DNA of 64,000 nt from positions 95,971 through 159,970 of the forward strand of contig JAQWLN010000177.1 in assembly GCA_029247265.1 (NCBI GenBank), in the 5' to 3' direction. A program made the position numbers and the translations under genes. This DNA comes from Fuerstiella sp. (GTDB taxonomy: Bacteria > Planctomycetota > Planctomycetia > Planctomycetales > Planctomycetaceae). Below, one piece after another: positions 37,408 to 47,564 of this stretch. Numbering within the stretch: position 1 is the first letter of the stretch; each line of letters begins with the position of its first letter. The notes beneath the pieces are model-generated. The model was not told the DNA's origin, did no database searches, and was given only the letters and a program-made list of their open reading frames with translations.

Positions 37408-38871
37408 GTGCCCGCAGCTTCCTGGATTCATCCGACGATCTCACGGCGAACGACCGTGCAGGCTGGTGCCATCGGCCTGCTGGGCATGGGGATGAATCAT
37501 CTGGCCGGTTTGCGGTCGGCCAATGCTGCAGCGCCTGCTTCGCCGACAGCGAGAGCCAAATCGTGCATCTACATATTTCTGTCGGGAGGCCTGGCCCAGC
37601 AGGACAGCTTCGATCTGAAGCCGAATGCTCCGGCTGAAATTCGTGGCGAATTCAATCCGATCGCCACAAACACACCCGGAATTGATATCTGCGAACATCT
37701 GCCGCTGCTGGCTCAGCGCAGTCATCTGTGGTCGCTGGTGAGATCACTCACTCATCCGACCAACGGCCATACGCTCGGACACTATTATATGCTCACCGGG
37801 CATTCGACGGCGCCCGGTTTCAAGGGTGATCGTCTGCCGCGTCCCACGGACTGGCCGTCGATTTCGTCCATTGTGGGTGATGCCGTGCCGGCGCAACACA
37901 ACAATCTGCCTCCGGCGGTGATGTTACCGGAACGCCTGGTGCACTGGTCAGGTGGCGTTATTCCCGGTGCCTATGGCGGCACCATGGGGCATCATCGTGA
38001 TCCGTTTATCATCGGCGCCACTCAATATGGTGACCCCTTCTGGCGTGGAGCGTACCCGGAGTACACGTTTCATCAGCTGCCGAGAAAAACTCCCACGTCA
38101 GACACGCCTACTGTTTTTCAGGCGCCCAATCTGAAGCTGCAGTCGGGCATCAATGGCACCCGTTTCGACAAGCGCTTGAGTCTACTGAATTCCATTGACG
38201 CTCAACGAGCTGCTTTGGAGGCGTCGGCCACCGGTGAACTCTACGATCAGCATCGGCAATCGGCCGTTTCACTGCTGGCGAGTCAAAAGATCCGTCGCGC
38301 GATCGACGTGAATCGCGCCGACGAAAAAACTCAGGAACGGTACGGACGAAACACGTTCGGCTGGTCGCTGCTGATGGCTTACCGCATGGCCGAAGCCGGC
38401 GTCCCGATGATCCAGGTGAATCTTGGTAACAACGAGGCATGGGATACGCACGGTGAAGCTTTCTGGCGACTGCGAGAAAAACTGCTGCCCCCGACTGACC
38501 GCGCCTTGTCTGCGCTGCTGGATGATCTCGGTCGTAGCGGTCTGCTGGACTCGACGATGATTGTGATGGGGGGTGAATTCGGCCGCACGCCCAGGATTTC
38601 GCTTCTGGAAAAAGAATACAAGGAACCGGGGCGAGACCACTGGGGAGCTGTTCAGACGTTATTCTTCGCCGGCGGCGGAGTCCGTGGAGGCAACGTGATT
38701 GGTTCGTCCGACGAACAGGCCGCGTATCCGGCATCTGATCCGCAGAAGCCGGAAAACATGGCGGCTTCGATTTACAGCGCACTCGGGATTCCTCGGACTG
38801 CCACGTGGCAAGACGAACTCAATCGTCCGCACAATATCTATTTTGGTGATCCGATCGAAGGGCTCGTGTAA
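37408..38871 (+). CDS. DUF1501 protein, Tat-exported
   Basis: 487 aa from a GTG. A twin-arginine signal (S-R-R-T-T-V-Q-A-G, then Gly/Ala/Leu-rich) ends near residue 40. The rest matches DUF1501, a distant relative of the sulfatase/alkaline-phosphatase fold: C-I-Y-I-F-L-S-G-G-L-A-Q-Q-D-S-F-D near the start, H-T-L-G-H-Y-Y-M-L-T-G, and late M-G-G-E-F-G-R-T-P with G-R-D-H-W. These proteins are abundant in planctomycetes and often pair with DUF1549/DUF1553 proteins; this copy has no such partner next to it. Function not established. The FG-GAP gene follows 90 bases downstream. Confidence 0.9.
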   Translation: MPAASWIHPTISRRTTVQAGAIGLLGMGMNHLAGLRSANAAAPASPTARAKSCIYIFLSGGLAQQDSFDLKPNAPAEIRGEFNPIATNTPGIDICEHLPLLAQRSHLWSLVRSLTHPTNGHTLGHYYMLTGHSTAPGFKGDRLPRPTDWPSISSIVGDAVPAQHNNLPPAVMLPERLVHWSGGVIPGAYGGTMGHHRDPFIIGATQYGDPFWRGAYPEYTFHQLPRKTPTSDTPTVFQAPNLKLQSGINGTRFDKRLSLLNSIDAQRAALEASATGELYDQHRQSAVSLLASQKIRRAIDVNRADEKTQERYGRNTFGWSLLMAYRMAEAGVPMIQVNLGNNEAWDTHGEAFWRLREKLLPPTDRALSALLDDLGRSGLLDSTMIVMGGEFGRTPRISLLEKEYKEPGRDHWGAVQTLFFAGGGVRGGNVIGSSDEQAAYPASDPQKPENMAASIYSALGIPRTATWQDELNRPHNIYFGDPIEGLV

Positions 38872-38961
38872 CGATCGCCAGCAGAACGCATAGCGCCGTT
38901 CACGGCTGCACTCCGCGTGCCACAGAAGTCACGCCCCATTTTTTGAAGAGACGACCGACTG

Positions 38962-40194
38962 ATGGTGATCCGATTTTTTTCGCCGATCGTTATTCTTTGT
39001 CTTGTGCTGCCAACATCCTGCCGCGCCGTCGATTTTGAAAAAATCGTTCTGACGGATCGATACTACTGCGACGGAATCGCAGCGTCAGACATCAATTCTG
39101 ATGGCAGGCTGGATATTGTTGCCGGACCGTTCTGGTACGAAGGACCGGAGTTCAAAGAAGCTCATGCGTTCTACGAACCCATGCTGCAGCCGCTGGAAGA
39201 AAGTCCCAGCAACAGCATGTTCAGTTTTGTCCACGATTTCAGCGGTGACGGTCGCCCGGACATTCTGGTGCTGGGCCGAGTGCACAAACATCCGGCCACG
39301 TGGTACGAAAACCCCGGCGATTCGACTGAAATGTGGAAGAGCCATTTTGCCTTTGAACGTGTGCGCGGGGAATCGCCGACTCTGGCTGATCTGAATGGCG
39401 ATGGCATTCCCCAGCTGATCTGTCACTGGGACGGTTGCTGGGGCTATATTCAGCCGAATCCGGAAAAACCTGCCGAGCCGTGGGAGTTCACGGCCGTCGG
39501 TGAAGACGAAGACTGGCCTGAGTTTTATCACGGCGAAGGTGTTGGCGATGTTAACGGTGACGGTCGCCTTGACCTGATCATCAACGACGGCTGGTACGAG
39601 CAGCCGAGTACTTCGGTCAGTGCCAACGACATCACAGTCGTTGCAAACTCACTCTGGAACTTTCACCGACTGCGTTTCAGCCAGGAACGAGGCGGTGCCC
39701 AGATGTTCGTGTACGATGTTGATGCAGATGGCGATCAGGATGTGATATCTGCTGTTCATGCCCACGAATGGGGGCTGGCCTGGTACGAAAATCAGTCAGT
39801 TGATGGCGCGAGTAAGTTTCGCGAACGCTTGATCATGGGCAATCGAGAGCAGCTTGCGACTTACAAGGTTGCGTTCACTCAGCCACACGCGCTGACAATG
39901 GCAGACATCGACGGCGACGGACTGCAGGACATCATCACCGGAAAACGCCGCTGGGCTCATGGTCCGAAAGGCGACATTGAACCCGGCGCAGAGCCCGTGG
40001 TCTATTGGTTCCAACTGCAGCGCAATTCTGACGGTTCAGCATACTATGTCCCGCATCTGATCGACGACAATTCCGGCGTTGGCGTGCAGATCACGGCTCA
40101 GGATGTGAATAATGATGGTCGAGTTGATGTCTTAACCAGTTCCAAGCTTGGATCTTTTCTGTTCCTGAATACGGGTCATCAGCAGATTGATTGA
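38962..40194 (+). CDS. Secreted FG-GAP/VCBS repeat protein
   Basis: 410 aa with a signal peptide (about residues 1-22, ending S-C-R-A-V-D). It contains about five FG-GAP/VCBS-type repeats marked by D-I-N-S-D-G-R-L-D-I, D-F-S-G-D-G-R-P-D, D-L-N-G-D-G-I-P, D-V-N-G-D-G-R-L-D and a final D-V-N-N-D-G-R-V-D. Such Asp-rich loops bind calcium within a beta propeller as in integrin-like proteins. It may bind carbohydrate or protein outside the cell. Likely co-transcribed with the upstream DUF1501 gene. Confidence 0.92.
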   Translation: MVIRFFSPIVILCLVLPTSCRAVDFEKIVLTDRYYCDGIAASDINSDGRLDIVAGPFWYEGPEFKEAHAFYEPMLQPLEESPSNSMFSFVHDFSGDGRPDILVLGRVHKHPATWYENPGDSTEMWKSHFAFERVRGESPTLADLNGDGIPQLICHWDGCWGYIQPNPEKPAEPWEFTAVGEDEDWPEFYHGEGVGDVNGDGRLDLIINDGWYEQPSTSVSANDITVVANSLWNFHRLRFSQERGGAQMFVYDVDADGDQDVISAVHAHEWGLAWYENQSVDGASKFRERLIMGNREQLATYKVAFTQPHALTMADIDGDGLQDIITGKRRWAHGPKGDIEPGAEPVVYWFQLQRNSDGSAYYVPHLIDDNSGVGVQITAQDVNNDGRVDVLTSSKLGSFLFLNTGHQQID

Positions 40195-40248
40195 ACCAAA
40201 TTGGCGTCGCGCCCACTGAATGGCTGAGCGGGTGGGAGACACGCTGCA

Positions 40249-40968
40249 ATGGGACAGGACGCTACTACTGCTTCGTTCGATAGCACCCGACGATCGATTC
40301 CGCGACGAATACTCGTATTGCTGAAGCGCTGCTTTCAGGGCATTTCGCTTGTTGTTGCGTTCTATCTTCTGGTTGTGCTGGCTGGACTCATCCCCGTCGA
40401 TAACGACTTTGCAGCGCGTGCAGACGGCATCGAGATCCTGGTGACGTCCAATCCTGTTCACGCTGATGTTGTGCTGCCGATTGAGACCAGTGTTGTGAAC
40501 TGGCGAGATCATTTTCCGGCGGAGTGCTTTGCCGGTAATAAGCAATCGGCAACTCATGTGGCGATTGGCTGGGGAGACAAGGGCTTCTTCCTGCAGACTT
40601 CAACGTGGAATGATCTGAAAGCTTCGACGGCGGCGAATGCATTGCTTTGGCCGTCCGAAACCTGGCTGCATGTCACGATGAAGCCGTCCGTCACAACAAG
40701 CCAGAATACTCGTTCTGTCCGGCTCTCCGCAAAACAGTATTCTGAGCTGACCGATTTTGTTCTCCGCTCGTTTCGAACGGACAGGAATGACCACAACATA
40801 CCGATCGAGTCCGCCGGATATTCATGGAACGATGCCTTCTTCGAAGCACGCGGTACTTACCACTGTGTGAATACGTGCAACTCGTGGGTTGGCCGAGCCC
40901 TCAGATGCGCGGGAGTGCGGACGGGCTGGATAACGCCGTTGTCGTGCATCGACTTGCCTTGGCAATGA
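40249..40968 (+). CDS. TIGR02117/DUF2459 family protein
   Basis: 239 aa. One N-terminal membrane helix (about residues 27-45) is followed by H-A-D-V-V-L-P-I near residue 64, V-A-I-G-W-G-D-K-G-F-F-L-Q-T, W-P-S-E-T-W-L-H-V, and a late C-V-N-T-C-N-S-W-V-G-R-A-L-R-C-A-G-V-R-T-G. These match the TIGR02117 (DUF2459) family, conserved but with no agreed function. The gene ends just before the convergent proS. The frame is intact. Confidence 0.88.
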   Translation: MGQDATTASFDSTRRSIPRRILVLLKRCFQGISLVVAFYLLVVLAGLIPVDNDFAARADGIEILVTSNPVHADVVLPIETSVVNWRDHFPAECFAGNKQSATHVAIGWGDKGFFLQTSTWNDLKASTAANALLWPSETWLHVTMKPSVTTSQNTRSVRLSAKQYSELTDFVLRSFRTDRNDHNIPIESAGYSWNDAFFEARGTYHCVNTCNSWVGRALRCAGVRTGWITPLSCIDLPWQ

Positions 40969-40980
40969 TGCCCCGTGATC

Positions 40981-42744
40981 TCAGGCTGTCGTTCCTTTGG
41001 CCAGATTCTGAACGTACGAAACCGTTTCACCAATTGGGACCTTCGTGGCCTGGGAATCTGTTCGCAGTTTGATTTCGGCGTTGCCCTCTTTAAGACCTTT
41101 GCCGCCGATGATGACTCGTATGGGCAGGCCGATCAGGTCGGCGTCTTTGAATTTGAAGCCGGGACGCTGATCGCGGTCGTCCATCAGGACGTCGATTCCT
41201 GCTGCCGACAGTTCGTCGTAGATTGTGTTGGCCGCTGTCATCGTGTCTTCATCCTTGATGTTCAGGGGAATCAGCTCCACCGTGTACGGCGCAACGGATT
41301 TTGGCCAGATGATTCCGCCGTCGTCGTGGCAGGTTTCCACGATCGCGGCAACGACTCGGCTGACACCAATGCCGTAGCAGCCCATGATGATGGGGTGTTT
41401 ATTTTCTTCCCGGTCAAGGAAGACGGCGTCCAGCGATTCACTGTACTTCGTGCCCAGTTTGAACACGTGGCCAACCTCGATGCCGTGCACAGTCTCCAGA
41501 GTGCCGTCGCACCGAGGACAGGGATCATTGGCGATCGCATTTCTCAGGTCGTGAGTTTCTGTCAGCTCGAAGTGTGTGCCGGGAATGACTCCGGTCAGGT
41601 GAGCGTCCTTTTCGTTGGCGCCCGTGATGGCGGATGTAATTAGTGCGACATTGTGATCTGCCACGTAGTCACATTGAATGCCGACGGGGCCGGCGAATCC
41701 AACGGGAGCTCCGGTGACTTTTTCGATCGTTGCTTCGTCGGCCAGTTCAAGGCTCGACACTCCCAGTGCTCGACGGACCTTGCCTTCGTTCACGTCATGG
41801 TCACCTCGAACCAATACCGCAACCGTCTTCGGCGGGTGATGCTCGTCGTTGCCGGCATCTGTGGCGTCGCTGGGCACCGAGTAGATCAGGGTCTTGATGA
41901 ACGTGGACGGGTCGGCGCTCAGCATTTTACTGACGTCTTCGATCGTGCCGGCATGCGGTGTGTCGACTTTCTGCGGCTCGGGCGCGCCTGTCACTGCCGG
42001 TGGAATACTGGAGGAGCGTCCGGTATCCGCTCGTTCCTGGTTCGCGGCGTATTCACAGCCCGTGCATCTGACGACGAAATCTTCGCCGTTGTCGGCAGGC
42101 GCCATGAATTCATGAGACGCGTCGCCGCCGATCGGTCCGCTTTCGGCTTCGACAGGAATGTACTCCAGGCCACAGCGTTCGAAGATGCGGCAGTACGCGT
42201 TGTACATCGCATCATATGTTTCGTTCAGTTGTTCCATGGACGCGCCAAAACTGTAGGCGTCCTTCATTAGAAACTCGCTGGTGCGCAGGACACCGAAGCG
42301 GGGACGTTCTTCGTTGCGAAACTTCGTCTGGATCTGATACATCGTGACCGGCAGTTGTTTGTAACTTTTGATTTCGCGTGAAATCAGGTCCGTAATCACT
42401 TCTTCGTGAGTTGGCCCTAAAGCAAATTGCAGGTTGCGGTCGCCCCGTTTGGCTTCCAATTTGAATAGCACGTTGCCGAAGGCTTCTTTGCGCCCCGTGC
42501 GCTCGAACAGTTCCAGTGGTTGAAGTGCGGGCATGAACAGTTCGACGCCGCCGGCACGGTCCATTTCTTCACGGACGATCTGTGAAACCTTGCGGATCAC
42601 TCGGTAGCCCAGCGGCATGAAGGTGTAAGCTCCGGCCATCAGCTGACGAATTAATCCGGCTCGAAGCATCAGCTGGTGGCTGGGAACTTCGGCGTCGGAA
42701 GGAACTTCCTTCATCGTGGGGATAAATGTCTGAGACCAGCGCAT
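40981..42744 (-). CDS. proS: Prolyl-tRNA synthetase, bacterial type with editing domain
   Basis: 587 aa, in the bacterial ProS range. Class II core: motif-1 region (V-R-E-E-M-D-R-A-G), motif 2 ([13 protein letters not shown]) and motif 3 (G-I-G-V-S-R). The YbaK-like editing insertion lies at about residues 285-390 (T-F-I-K-T-L-I-Y, then V-R-G-D-H-D-V-N-E), and an anticodon-binding domain follows to the end. It charges tRNA-Pro. Start ATG at 42744 ([10 protein letters not shown]), as in E. coli ProS. Confidence 0.98.
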   Translation of the reverse strand: MRWSQTFIPTMKEVPSDAEVPSHQLMLRAGLIRQLMAGAYTFMPLGYRVIRKVSQIVREEMDRAGGVELFMPALQPLELFERTGRKEAFGNVLFKLEAKRGDRNLQFALGPTHEEVITDLISREIKSYKQLPVTMYQIQTKFRNEERPRFGVLRTSEFLMKDAYSFGASMEQLNETYDAMYNAYCRIFERCGLEYIPVEAESGPIGGDASHEFMAPADNGEDFVVRCTGCEYAANQERADTGRSSSIPPAVTGAPEPQKVDTPHAGTIEDVSKMLSADPSTFIKTLIYSVPSDATDAGNDEHHPPKTVAVLVRGDHDVNEGKVRRALGVSSLELADEATIEKVTGAPVGFAGPVGIQCDYVADHNVALITSAITGANEKDAHLTGVIPGTHFELTETHDLRNAIANDPCPRCDGTLETVHGIEVGHVFKLGTKYSESLDAVFLDREENKHPIIMGCYGIGVSRVVAAIVETCHDDGGIIWPKSVAPYTVELIPLNIKDEDTMTAANTIYDELSAAGIDVLMDDRDQRPGFKFKDADLIGLPIRVIIGGKGLKEGNAEIKLRTDSQATKVPIGETVSYVQNLAKGTTA

Positions 42745-43024
42745 GTCGAGGGTGATTCTATAGAGTTAGAATGGGCGTATGTTCGGTGTCGTCAGCCTCT
42801 GAGCTGCCGCTCCGGACAACTGAGTCGAGGATTCTAGCAGAGCTTCGGCTGCCGCAAACGTGAGAAAGCCCGGGCGATTCTGAAAGACTGCCAGATGCAG
42901 TGGCAAAGTGGTTGTTGCAGGGCACTGGCACTTCTAAGATCCTTCGTTCGGCAACCTTTTGTCGCGAATATTCCTGATCAACGACAGCCAATTGTCGGCC
43001 CTGGTTCTGAGTGAAAGTCCTTAA

Positions 43025-44005
43025 ATGCCACGTACGTTCGTGAAAGATTTGTCCGACGGAGACGCCGTCGATGACGTCTATCTGCTGGCTGACAAGCAGT
43101 TACGTGCCAATCGCAATGCCGATATGTATCTGCTGGCAACGTTGCGTGACAAATCAGGTGTCGTCAGCGGGCTGATGTGGAATGTCTCGGAAGAACGCAT
43201 GCAGCACATCAATGCCGGCGATCTTGTTCACGTTCGGGGCAAGGTGCAGTTGTATCAGGGCGGCCTGCAGATGATCGTCACACGCATCGATACTGCTCCC
43301 GATGCGAATTACGACATGGACGACTATCACGCCCAACCGCAGGCCAATGTGGGGCCTCTGCTGGACCGGCTCAAGGAACTGCTCGGGTCGCTGAAGTGCC
43401 CCAAGCTGCTGGCACTGGCGGAATGCTTCATGACAGACCAGAAACTGGTTGACGACCTGTGCTCTGCCCCGGCCGGAGTGAAGGCTCATCATGCCTATCA
43501 GGGCGGACTCATCGAACACGTTGTCAGCATGTCAGAAGTGGCGGACCGCATTTGTGATCATTATCCGCACCTGAATCGCGACCTGCTGCTGCTGGGCGTG
43601 CTGATGCATGATCTGGGAAAGGTTCGAGAGTTGTCATGGGACCCGACGCTGGCCTACACCGACGAAGGGCAGCTGCTTGGTCATATGAATATCGCGATCG
43701 AGATTCTGAACGAAAAACTGCAGCTGGTACGTGCGGAACTGGGCGGTGGTGAGATCGATGGTGAAGACGTGCTGCGGCTGAAGCACATGATTCTCAGTCA
43801 TCACGGTACGCTGGAATTCGGCAGTCCGCGCTTGCCCATGACCCCGGAAGCCATTGTGCTGCACCACATCGACAATCTTGATGCCAAGCTGCACGAATTC
43901 ACTCGCAGCATCGAAGACGACATGAACAAGGATTCGGCGTGGACTCCGTACAGCCCTCGCATTGAACGCAAGCTGTTCAAGGGACACGACCGTAAGAAGT
44001 CCTGA
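43025..44005 (+). CDS. OB-fold/HD-domain 3'-5' exoribonuclease, YhaM-like
   Basis: 326 aa. An N-terminal OB-fold (about residues 1-95: L-L-A-T-L-R-D-K-S-G, V-R-G-K-V-Q-L-Y) is followed by an HD domain (about 150-300) with H-H-A-Y-Q-G-G-L-I-E-H and a metal-binding H-D in L-M-H-D-L-G-K-V. This is the YhaM family layout; characterised members trim RNA and DNA 3' ends in the cytoplasm. It is divergent from proS with about 280 bases between. Confidence 0.93.
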   Translation: MPRTFVKDLSDGDAVDDVYLLADKQLRANRNADMYLLATLRDKSGVVSGLMWNVSEERMQHINAGDLVHVRGKVQLYQGGLQMIVTRIDTAPDANYDMDDYHAQPQANVGPLLDRLKELLGSLKCPKLLALAECFMTDQKLVDDLCSAPAGVKAHHAYQGGLIEHVVSMSEVADRICDHYPHLNRDLLLLGVLMHDLGKVRELSWDPTLAYTDEGQLLGHMNIAIEILNEKLQLVRAELGGGEIDGEDVLRLKHMILSHHGTLEFGSPRLPMTPEAIVLHHIDNLDAKLHEFTRSIEDDMNKDSAWTPYSPRIERKLFKGHDRKKS

Positions 44006-44034
44006 TGTCGCCGCGTGGCGCTGCGGCAGCTTTG

Positions 44035-44844
44035 TCAAATTCGCGTGCGATCGATCTTCTCGGCAAGTCGCCGGATGACGCTCACCAGGAATCGATTCAT
44101 ATTAGCGGCCGCTTCGTTCGCGCGAGATTTCCACGGGTCGAATTCCGGGTCGCGTTTGAACCGTTTCTTCAGCTTTCCGATGACGGTGTTCTGTTGCACG
44201 TCTGACGGTTCGAACAGCATTGGAACGGCGTTGCTCGGCACCGTTTCACTGGCGGTGTCGATAATCACACGCATGGAAAGAAACCCTGTCCGTGGCGCGT
44301 CATCAGGCACGTCTGCACACACCTGGGCGACCGCCAAGCCGGTGGTATCGACAACGGCTGCTGCTGTCGTTTCGGCCAGCGCAACCTTGTCGGCAGTTGT
44401 GTGCGGATGGGTGTCCGCCACAACGTGTTTTCTGACAAGGACCCGCTTCGACTCCGGGATCGGACATTTCACGGTCAGGCTGTTGCCGTGCGTGTCGCAG
44501 ATCTCGTTGGCCAAAGAAACGTCGCCAGCGTTGAGTTCCTCAATCAGTGCCGACCCGAATCCAACAGAAAGTATCCACGTCGGATGGTGCTCGTCGAGCA
44601 ACGTCTGAGCCACCGAGCGGTGTCGCGCAAATCCTGCCCCGGCTTCTGCCACAGCAACGCGAATCGCTTCGTCAAGAAATCCTCCGCGAAAGGTTGCTCC
44701 CTGATCGATGTATTTTCGCTGACGGTCCAGCAGTTTCAGCAGCGGACCGATCTCGTCGCCGTGAGTACAAATAATGCCGATATCCGCCGAACGACGGTCG
44801 ATCGAGGATTCGTCGTCGTTTTCCTGCTGGGATCTGTCGGTCAT
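44035..44844 (-). CDS. Nucleoside phosphorylase / nucleosidase-like protein
   Basis: 269 aa. Residues ~20-200 resemble the PNP_UDP_1 superfamily: I-G-I-I-C-T-H-G-D-E-I at the N-terminus, W-I-L-S-V-G-F-G-S-A-L and L-S-M-R-V-I-I-D-T-A near residue 190. The last ~60 residues are basic and helical and not part of the core. It probably cleaves a nucleoside or a hopanoid-pathway intermediate as HpnG-like proteins do, but I cannot choose between these. Converges on the YhaM-like gene. Confidence 0.75.
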   Translation of the reverse strand: MTDRSQQENDDESSIDRRSADIGIICTHGDEIGPLLKLLDRQRKYIDQGATFRGGFLDEAIRVAVAEAGAGFARHRSVAQTLLDEHHPTWILSVGFGSALIEELNAGDVSLANEICDTHGNSLTVKCPIPESKRVLVRKHVVADTHPHTTADKVALAETTAAAVVDTTGLAVAQVCADVPDDAPRTGFLSMRVIIDTASETVPSNAVPMLFEPSDVQQNTVIGKLKKRFKRDPEFDPWKSRANEAAANMNRFLVSVIRRLAEKIDRTRI

Positions 44845-44967
44845 TGGCGAGTGGACGCTTGTCTGGCAGAGACGTGGACTCTGGTAAAGGGCGTGCCGGT
44901 TTTCGGGCCTTTCACATCGACCCGTGACAGGAATATCGAAACGTCAGGAGACCACTCCTGCTGGTAG

Positions 44968-46050
44968 CTAGGCAGCGGCCTCGAATTCTTTCATGAACGC
45001 GATCAGTGCATCAACGCCTTCGGCCGGGAACGCATTATAAATGCTGGCTCGCATTCCGCCAACACTGCGATGGCCCTTCAATGCACTGAAGCCTTTCGCT
45101 TCTGCCTGGCTGATGAACGCAGCATCCCTGTCCGCATCGCCGGTGACGAAGGTGACATTCATCAGCGAGCGGCTGTCCGTTTCCGCTGTGGCGTGAAACA
45201 GACTGCTGTTGTCCAGGTATTCGTACAGTCGACCGGCTTTGTCTTCGTTGCGTGCCTGCATGCCCGTCAATCCGCCGTTGGCTTTGATCCAGCGGAAGAC
45301 CAGCATTATCAGATAAATCCCGGATGTTGGCGGAGTGTTGAACATGGAATCGGCGCCGGCATGAGTCCGGTACTGCAGCATTGACGTAAGCTCATGGCTT
45401 CCGGCTTCCACAAGATCATCACGAATGATGACCAGTGTCACGCCACTGGGGCCGAGATTTTTCTGAGCTCCGGCGTAAATGATGCCGTGTCTTGCCACGT
45501 CAATCGGACGGCTGAAGATCTCGCTGCTGGCATCGCGGACCAGAAATGCGTCGCTGTTGAAGCCTGAAGGCTCGGTCCTGAACTGAGTGCCGTAAATCGT
45601 GTTGTTGGACGCATAGTGAACATAGCGCGGTGCATCGCTGAAGTTCATCTCGGACGGAATATAATTGAAGTTCGCATCTTCACTGCTGCAGGCCACGTGT
45701 GCGTTGCCGAACAGTTTTGCTTCCTTGAGTGCTTTCTTTGCCCATGCCCCGGTGACCAGATAGTCGGCCGTCTGATCCTTCGCCAGGAAGTTCATTGGTA
45801 CCATTCCGAACTGCATTGACGCCCCGCCCTGCAGAAACAGTACTCGGTAATTGTCCGGGATGTCAGCAATTTCACGGCACAGGGACTCTGCTTCTTCAGC
45901 GACTGCGACGAATGGCTTGCCGCGATGCGAATGCTCGCAGATCCCCACGCCCGTATCGCCCAGCGACAGCAGGTTTTGGCCAGCTTCTTCAAGTACACAT
46001 TCCGGCAGCACCGCTGGTCCGGCAGAAAAATTCCAAATGCGATTGCTCAT
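44968..46050 (-). CDS. serC: Phosphoserine aminotransferase
   Basis: 360 aa, normal length. It transfers an amino group from glutamate to 3-phosphohydroxypyruvate in serine synthesis, and also serves pyridoxal phosphate synthesis. Marks: [10 protein letters not shown] at the N-terminus, [10 protein letters not shown], the PLP lysine in [12 protein letters not shown], and [10 protein letters not shown]. Start at ATG 46050. The region upstream to prs carries two hairpins. Confidence 0.98.
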   Translation of the reverse strand: MSNRIWNFSAGPAVLPECVLEEAGQNLLSLGDTGVGICEHSHRGKPFVAVAEEAESLCREIADIPDNYRVLFLQGGASMQFGMVPMNFLAKDQTADYLVTGAWAKKALKEAKLFGNAHVACSSEDANFNYIPSEMNFSDAPRYVHYASNNTIYGTQFRTEPSGFNSDAFLVRDASSEIFSRPIDVARHGIIYAGAQKNLGPSGVTLVIIRDDLVEAGSHELTSMLQYRTHAGADSMFNTPPTSGIYLIMLVFRWIKANGGLTGMQARNEDKAGRLYEYLDNSSLFHATAETDSRSLMNVTFVTGDADRDAAFISQAEAKGFSALKGHRSVGGMRASIYNAFPAEGVDALIAFMKEFEAAA

Positions 46051-46544
46051 CGCGTTACTTCCATATCTTTGTGGTGAAAAAAGCGGGAACGGACCACGTG
46101 TGTGCCACTGGCGCGGCCAGTGCTTTCAGACCGCCCGTCATACGCATGTAACGATATGGCCAGGTCGGAGGACGCATCATCACTTTTGCATCGGGTTGCG
46201 GTCCCATTGAAACTCGATCGGCTGCTGGATGAACTGCAGGTCGGGATTCTAAGCTCCAGCCGCCGGATTCCAAACTTCTGTCTGTCGTCACTCGCAATTC
46301 TCAGAGACACGAACGGCTGCCTTGAGTTCATTCCTGCCAGCGATAAGATGCCGGACATCGTTTTTGGCGCCATTTAGCGCTTTCACACGTGTATTTCAGC
46401 GTCTCTTCGAAACTCAAGTCTAAAATTCGCGCACTTTGCAGCGACCAGCGAGAGCAGACCGGCAGATTCCAGCAGTAGCTCCCCAGAGCCGTCGAAGGCG
46501 GCTACGAAGGTCGATCGCATCGACCTTTCTTCAGCAGGTCATTT
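46051..46544. other. Divergent intergenic region with prs-leader hairpins
   Basis: These 494 bases lie between serC (minus) and prs (plus) and carry their promoters. Short frames in both directions are chance or shadow. The only structures I see are two adjacent hairpins (46487-46502 and 46507-46527) just ahead of prs. Confidence 0.45.
46507..46531 (+). promoter_or_regulatory. Leader hairpin with short T-tract before prs
   Basis: Perfect stem AAGGTCGAT (46507-46515) / ATCGACCTT (46519-46527) with a 3-base loop, then TCTT to 46531. It ends 14 bases before the prs ATG (46545). A second stem (AGCCG ... CGGCT, 46486-46502) precedes it. The shape could be an attenuator or a terminator for upstream transcripts. 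I see no known riboswitch. Confidence 0.4.
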
Positions 46545-47564
46545 ATGAACCAGGATTCAGGATCAGCCGACAGTCGTCGGGGTCCGCGACTTCAGCACTT
46601 TCAGGCTCCGCAGGGTGACCTCGCGATCCTTGCCGGATCGGGCAACCCAGTCTTTGCGCAGAAAATCGCCAATGGTCTGGGAGTCCGCCTCACTCCGTGC
46701 CAGGCACAGGTCTTCAGCGAAGGGAACGTTTTCGTCCGCATTCTGGAAAACGTGCGCGGGCGGGACACATTTATCATTCAGGGTGTGCATCACCCGGTGA
46801 ACGACAATTTTGTGGAGTTGTTGTTTTGGATTGACGCACTGAAACGAGCCAGTGCTCAGCATATCACGGCGGTGATTCCGTACTTCAGCTATGCCAAGGG
46901 AGACAAGAAGGACGAGCCTCGGGTGTCCATTCGTGCTCGAGTCTGCGCGGATGCGATTGAAGCAGCGGGTGCGGACCGAGTGCTGACCATGGATTTGCAC
47001 AGTCCGCAGATTCAGGGGTTCTTCAGCGTGCCTGTCGATCATTTGTATGCTCGCACGGTCATCTGCGAGCACATCAAGTCGATGAACATCGATGATCTGG
47101 TCGTTTGCAGCCCTGATGCTGGCTTTGCGAAGTCTGCCGCAGCCTACGCCAATCTTCTGGGTGTGCCCGTTGTCATCGGCAACAAGACCCGTCCTGACCA
47201 CAGCGAGCAGGCAGAGATTCTGGAAGTGATCGGGCAGGTCGACGGTCGCAACGTATTGATGGTGGACGATTTCACGACTACCGGCGGGTCGCTGTGCAAT
47301 ATGGCCGACGTACTGCGACAACGCGGCGCAAAAGATATTTACGCGGCGGTATCTCACGGGGTGCTGGCGAAAGGTGCGTCCGACCGAATTCAGAACAGCC
47401 TGATCAAAAAGTTGTTCATGACAGACACTATCGAGTCGCCGGTCGAACCGTTGTGTGACCGAATTGAAGTCATTTCCGTCGCACCGCTGTTTGCTCAGGC
47501 CATTCGCAGTATTCATGATCGCACCAGTGTCAGCATGTTGTTCCCGGACGAAAAGCAGGTGTAA
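46545..47564 (+). CDS. prs: Ribose-phosphate pyrophosphokinase (PRPP synthetase)
   Basis: 339 aa with an N-terminal extension of about 25 residues before the core starts at [10 protein letters not shown]. It makes PRPP from ribose 5-phosphate and ATP for nucleotides, His and Trp. [17 protein letters not shown] follows the conserved metal-binding segment, and [10 protein letters not shown] is the PRPP-binding loop. The substrate loop [11 protein letters not shown] differs somewhat from the E. coli form (Y-A-R-Q-D-R). The stop TAA (47562-47564) overlaps the mutS ATG by one base. Confidence 0.96.
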   Translation: MNQDSGSADSRRGPRLQHFQAPQGDLAILAGSGNPVFAQKIANGLGVRLTPCQAQVFSEGNVFVRILENVRGRDTFIIQGVHHPVNDNFVELLFWIDALKRASAQHITAVIPYFSYAKGDKKDEPRVSIRARVCADAIEAAGADRVLTMDLHSPQIQGFFSVPVDHLYARTVICEHIKSMNIDDLVVCSPDAGFAKSAAAYANLLGVPVVIGNKTRPDHSEQAEILEVIGQVDGRNVLMVDDFTTTGGSLCNMADVLRQRGAKDIYAAVSHGVLAKGASDRIQNSLIKKLFMTDTIESPVEPLCDRIEVISVAPLFAQAIRSIHDRTSVSMLFPDEKQV

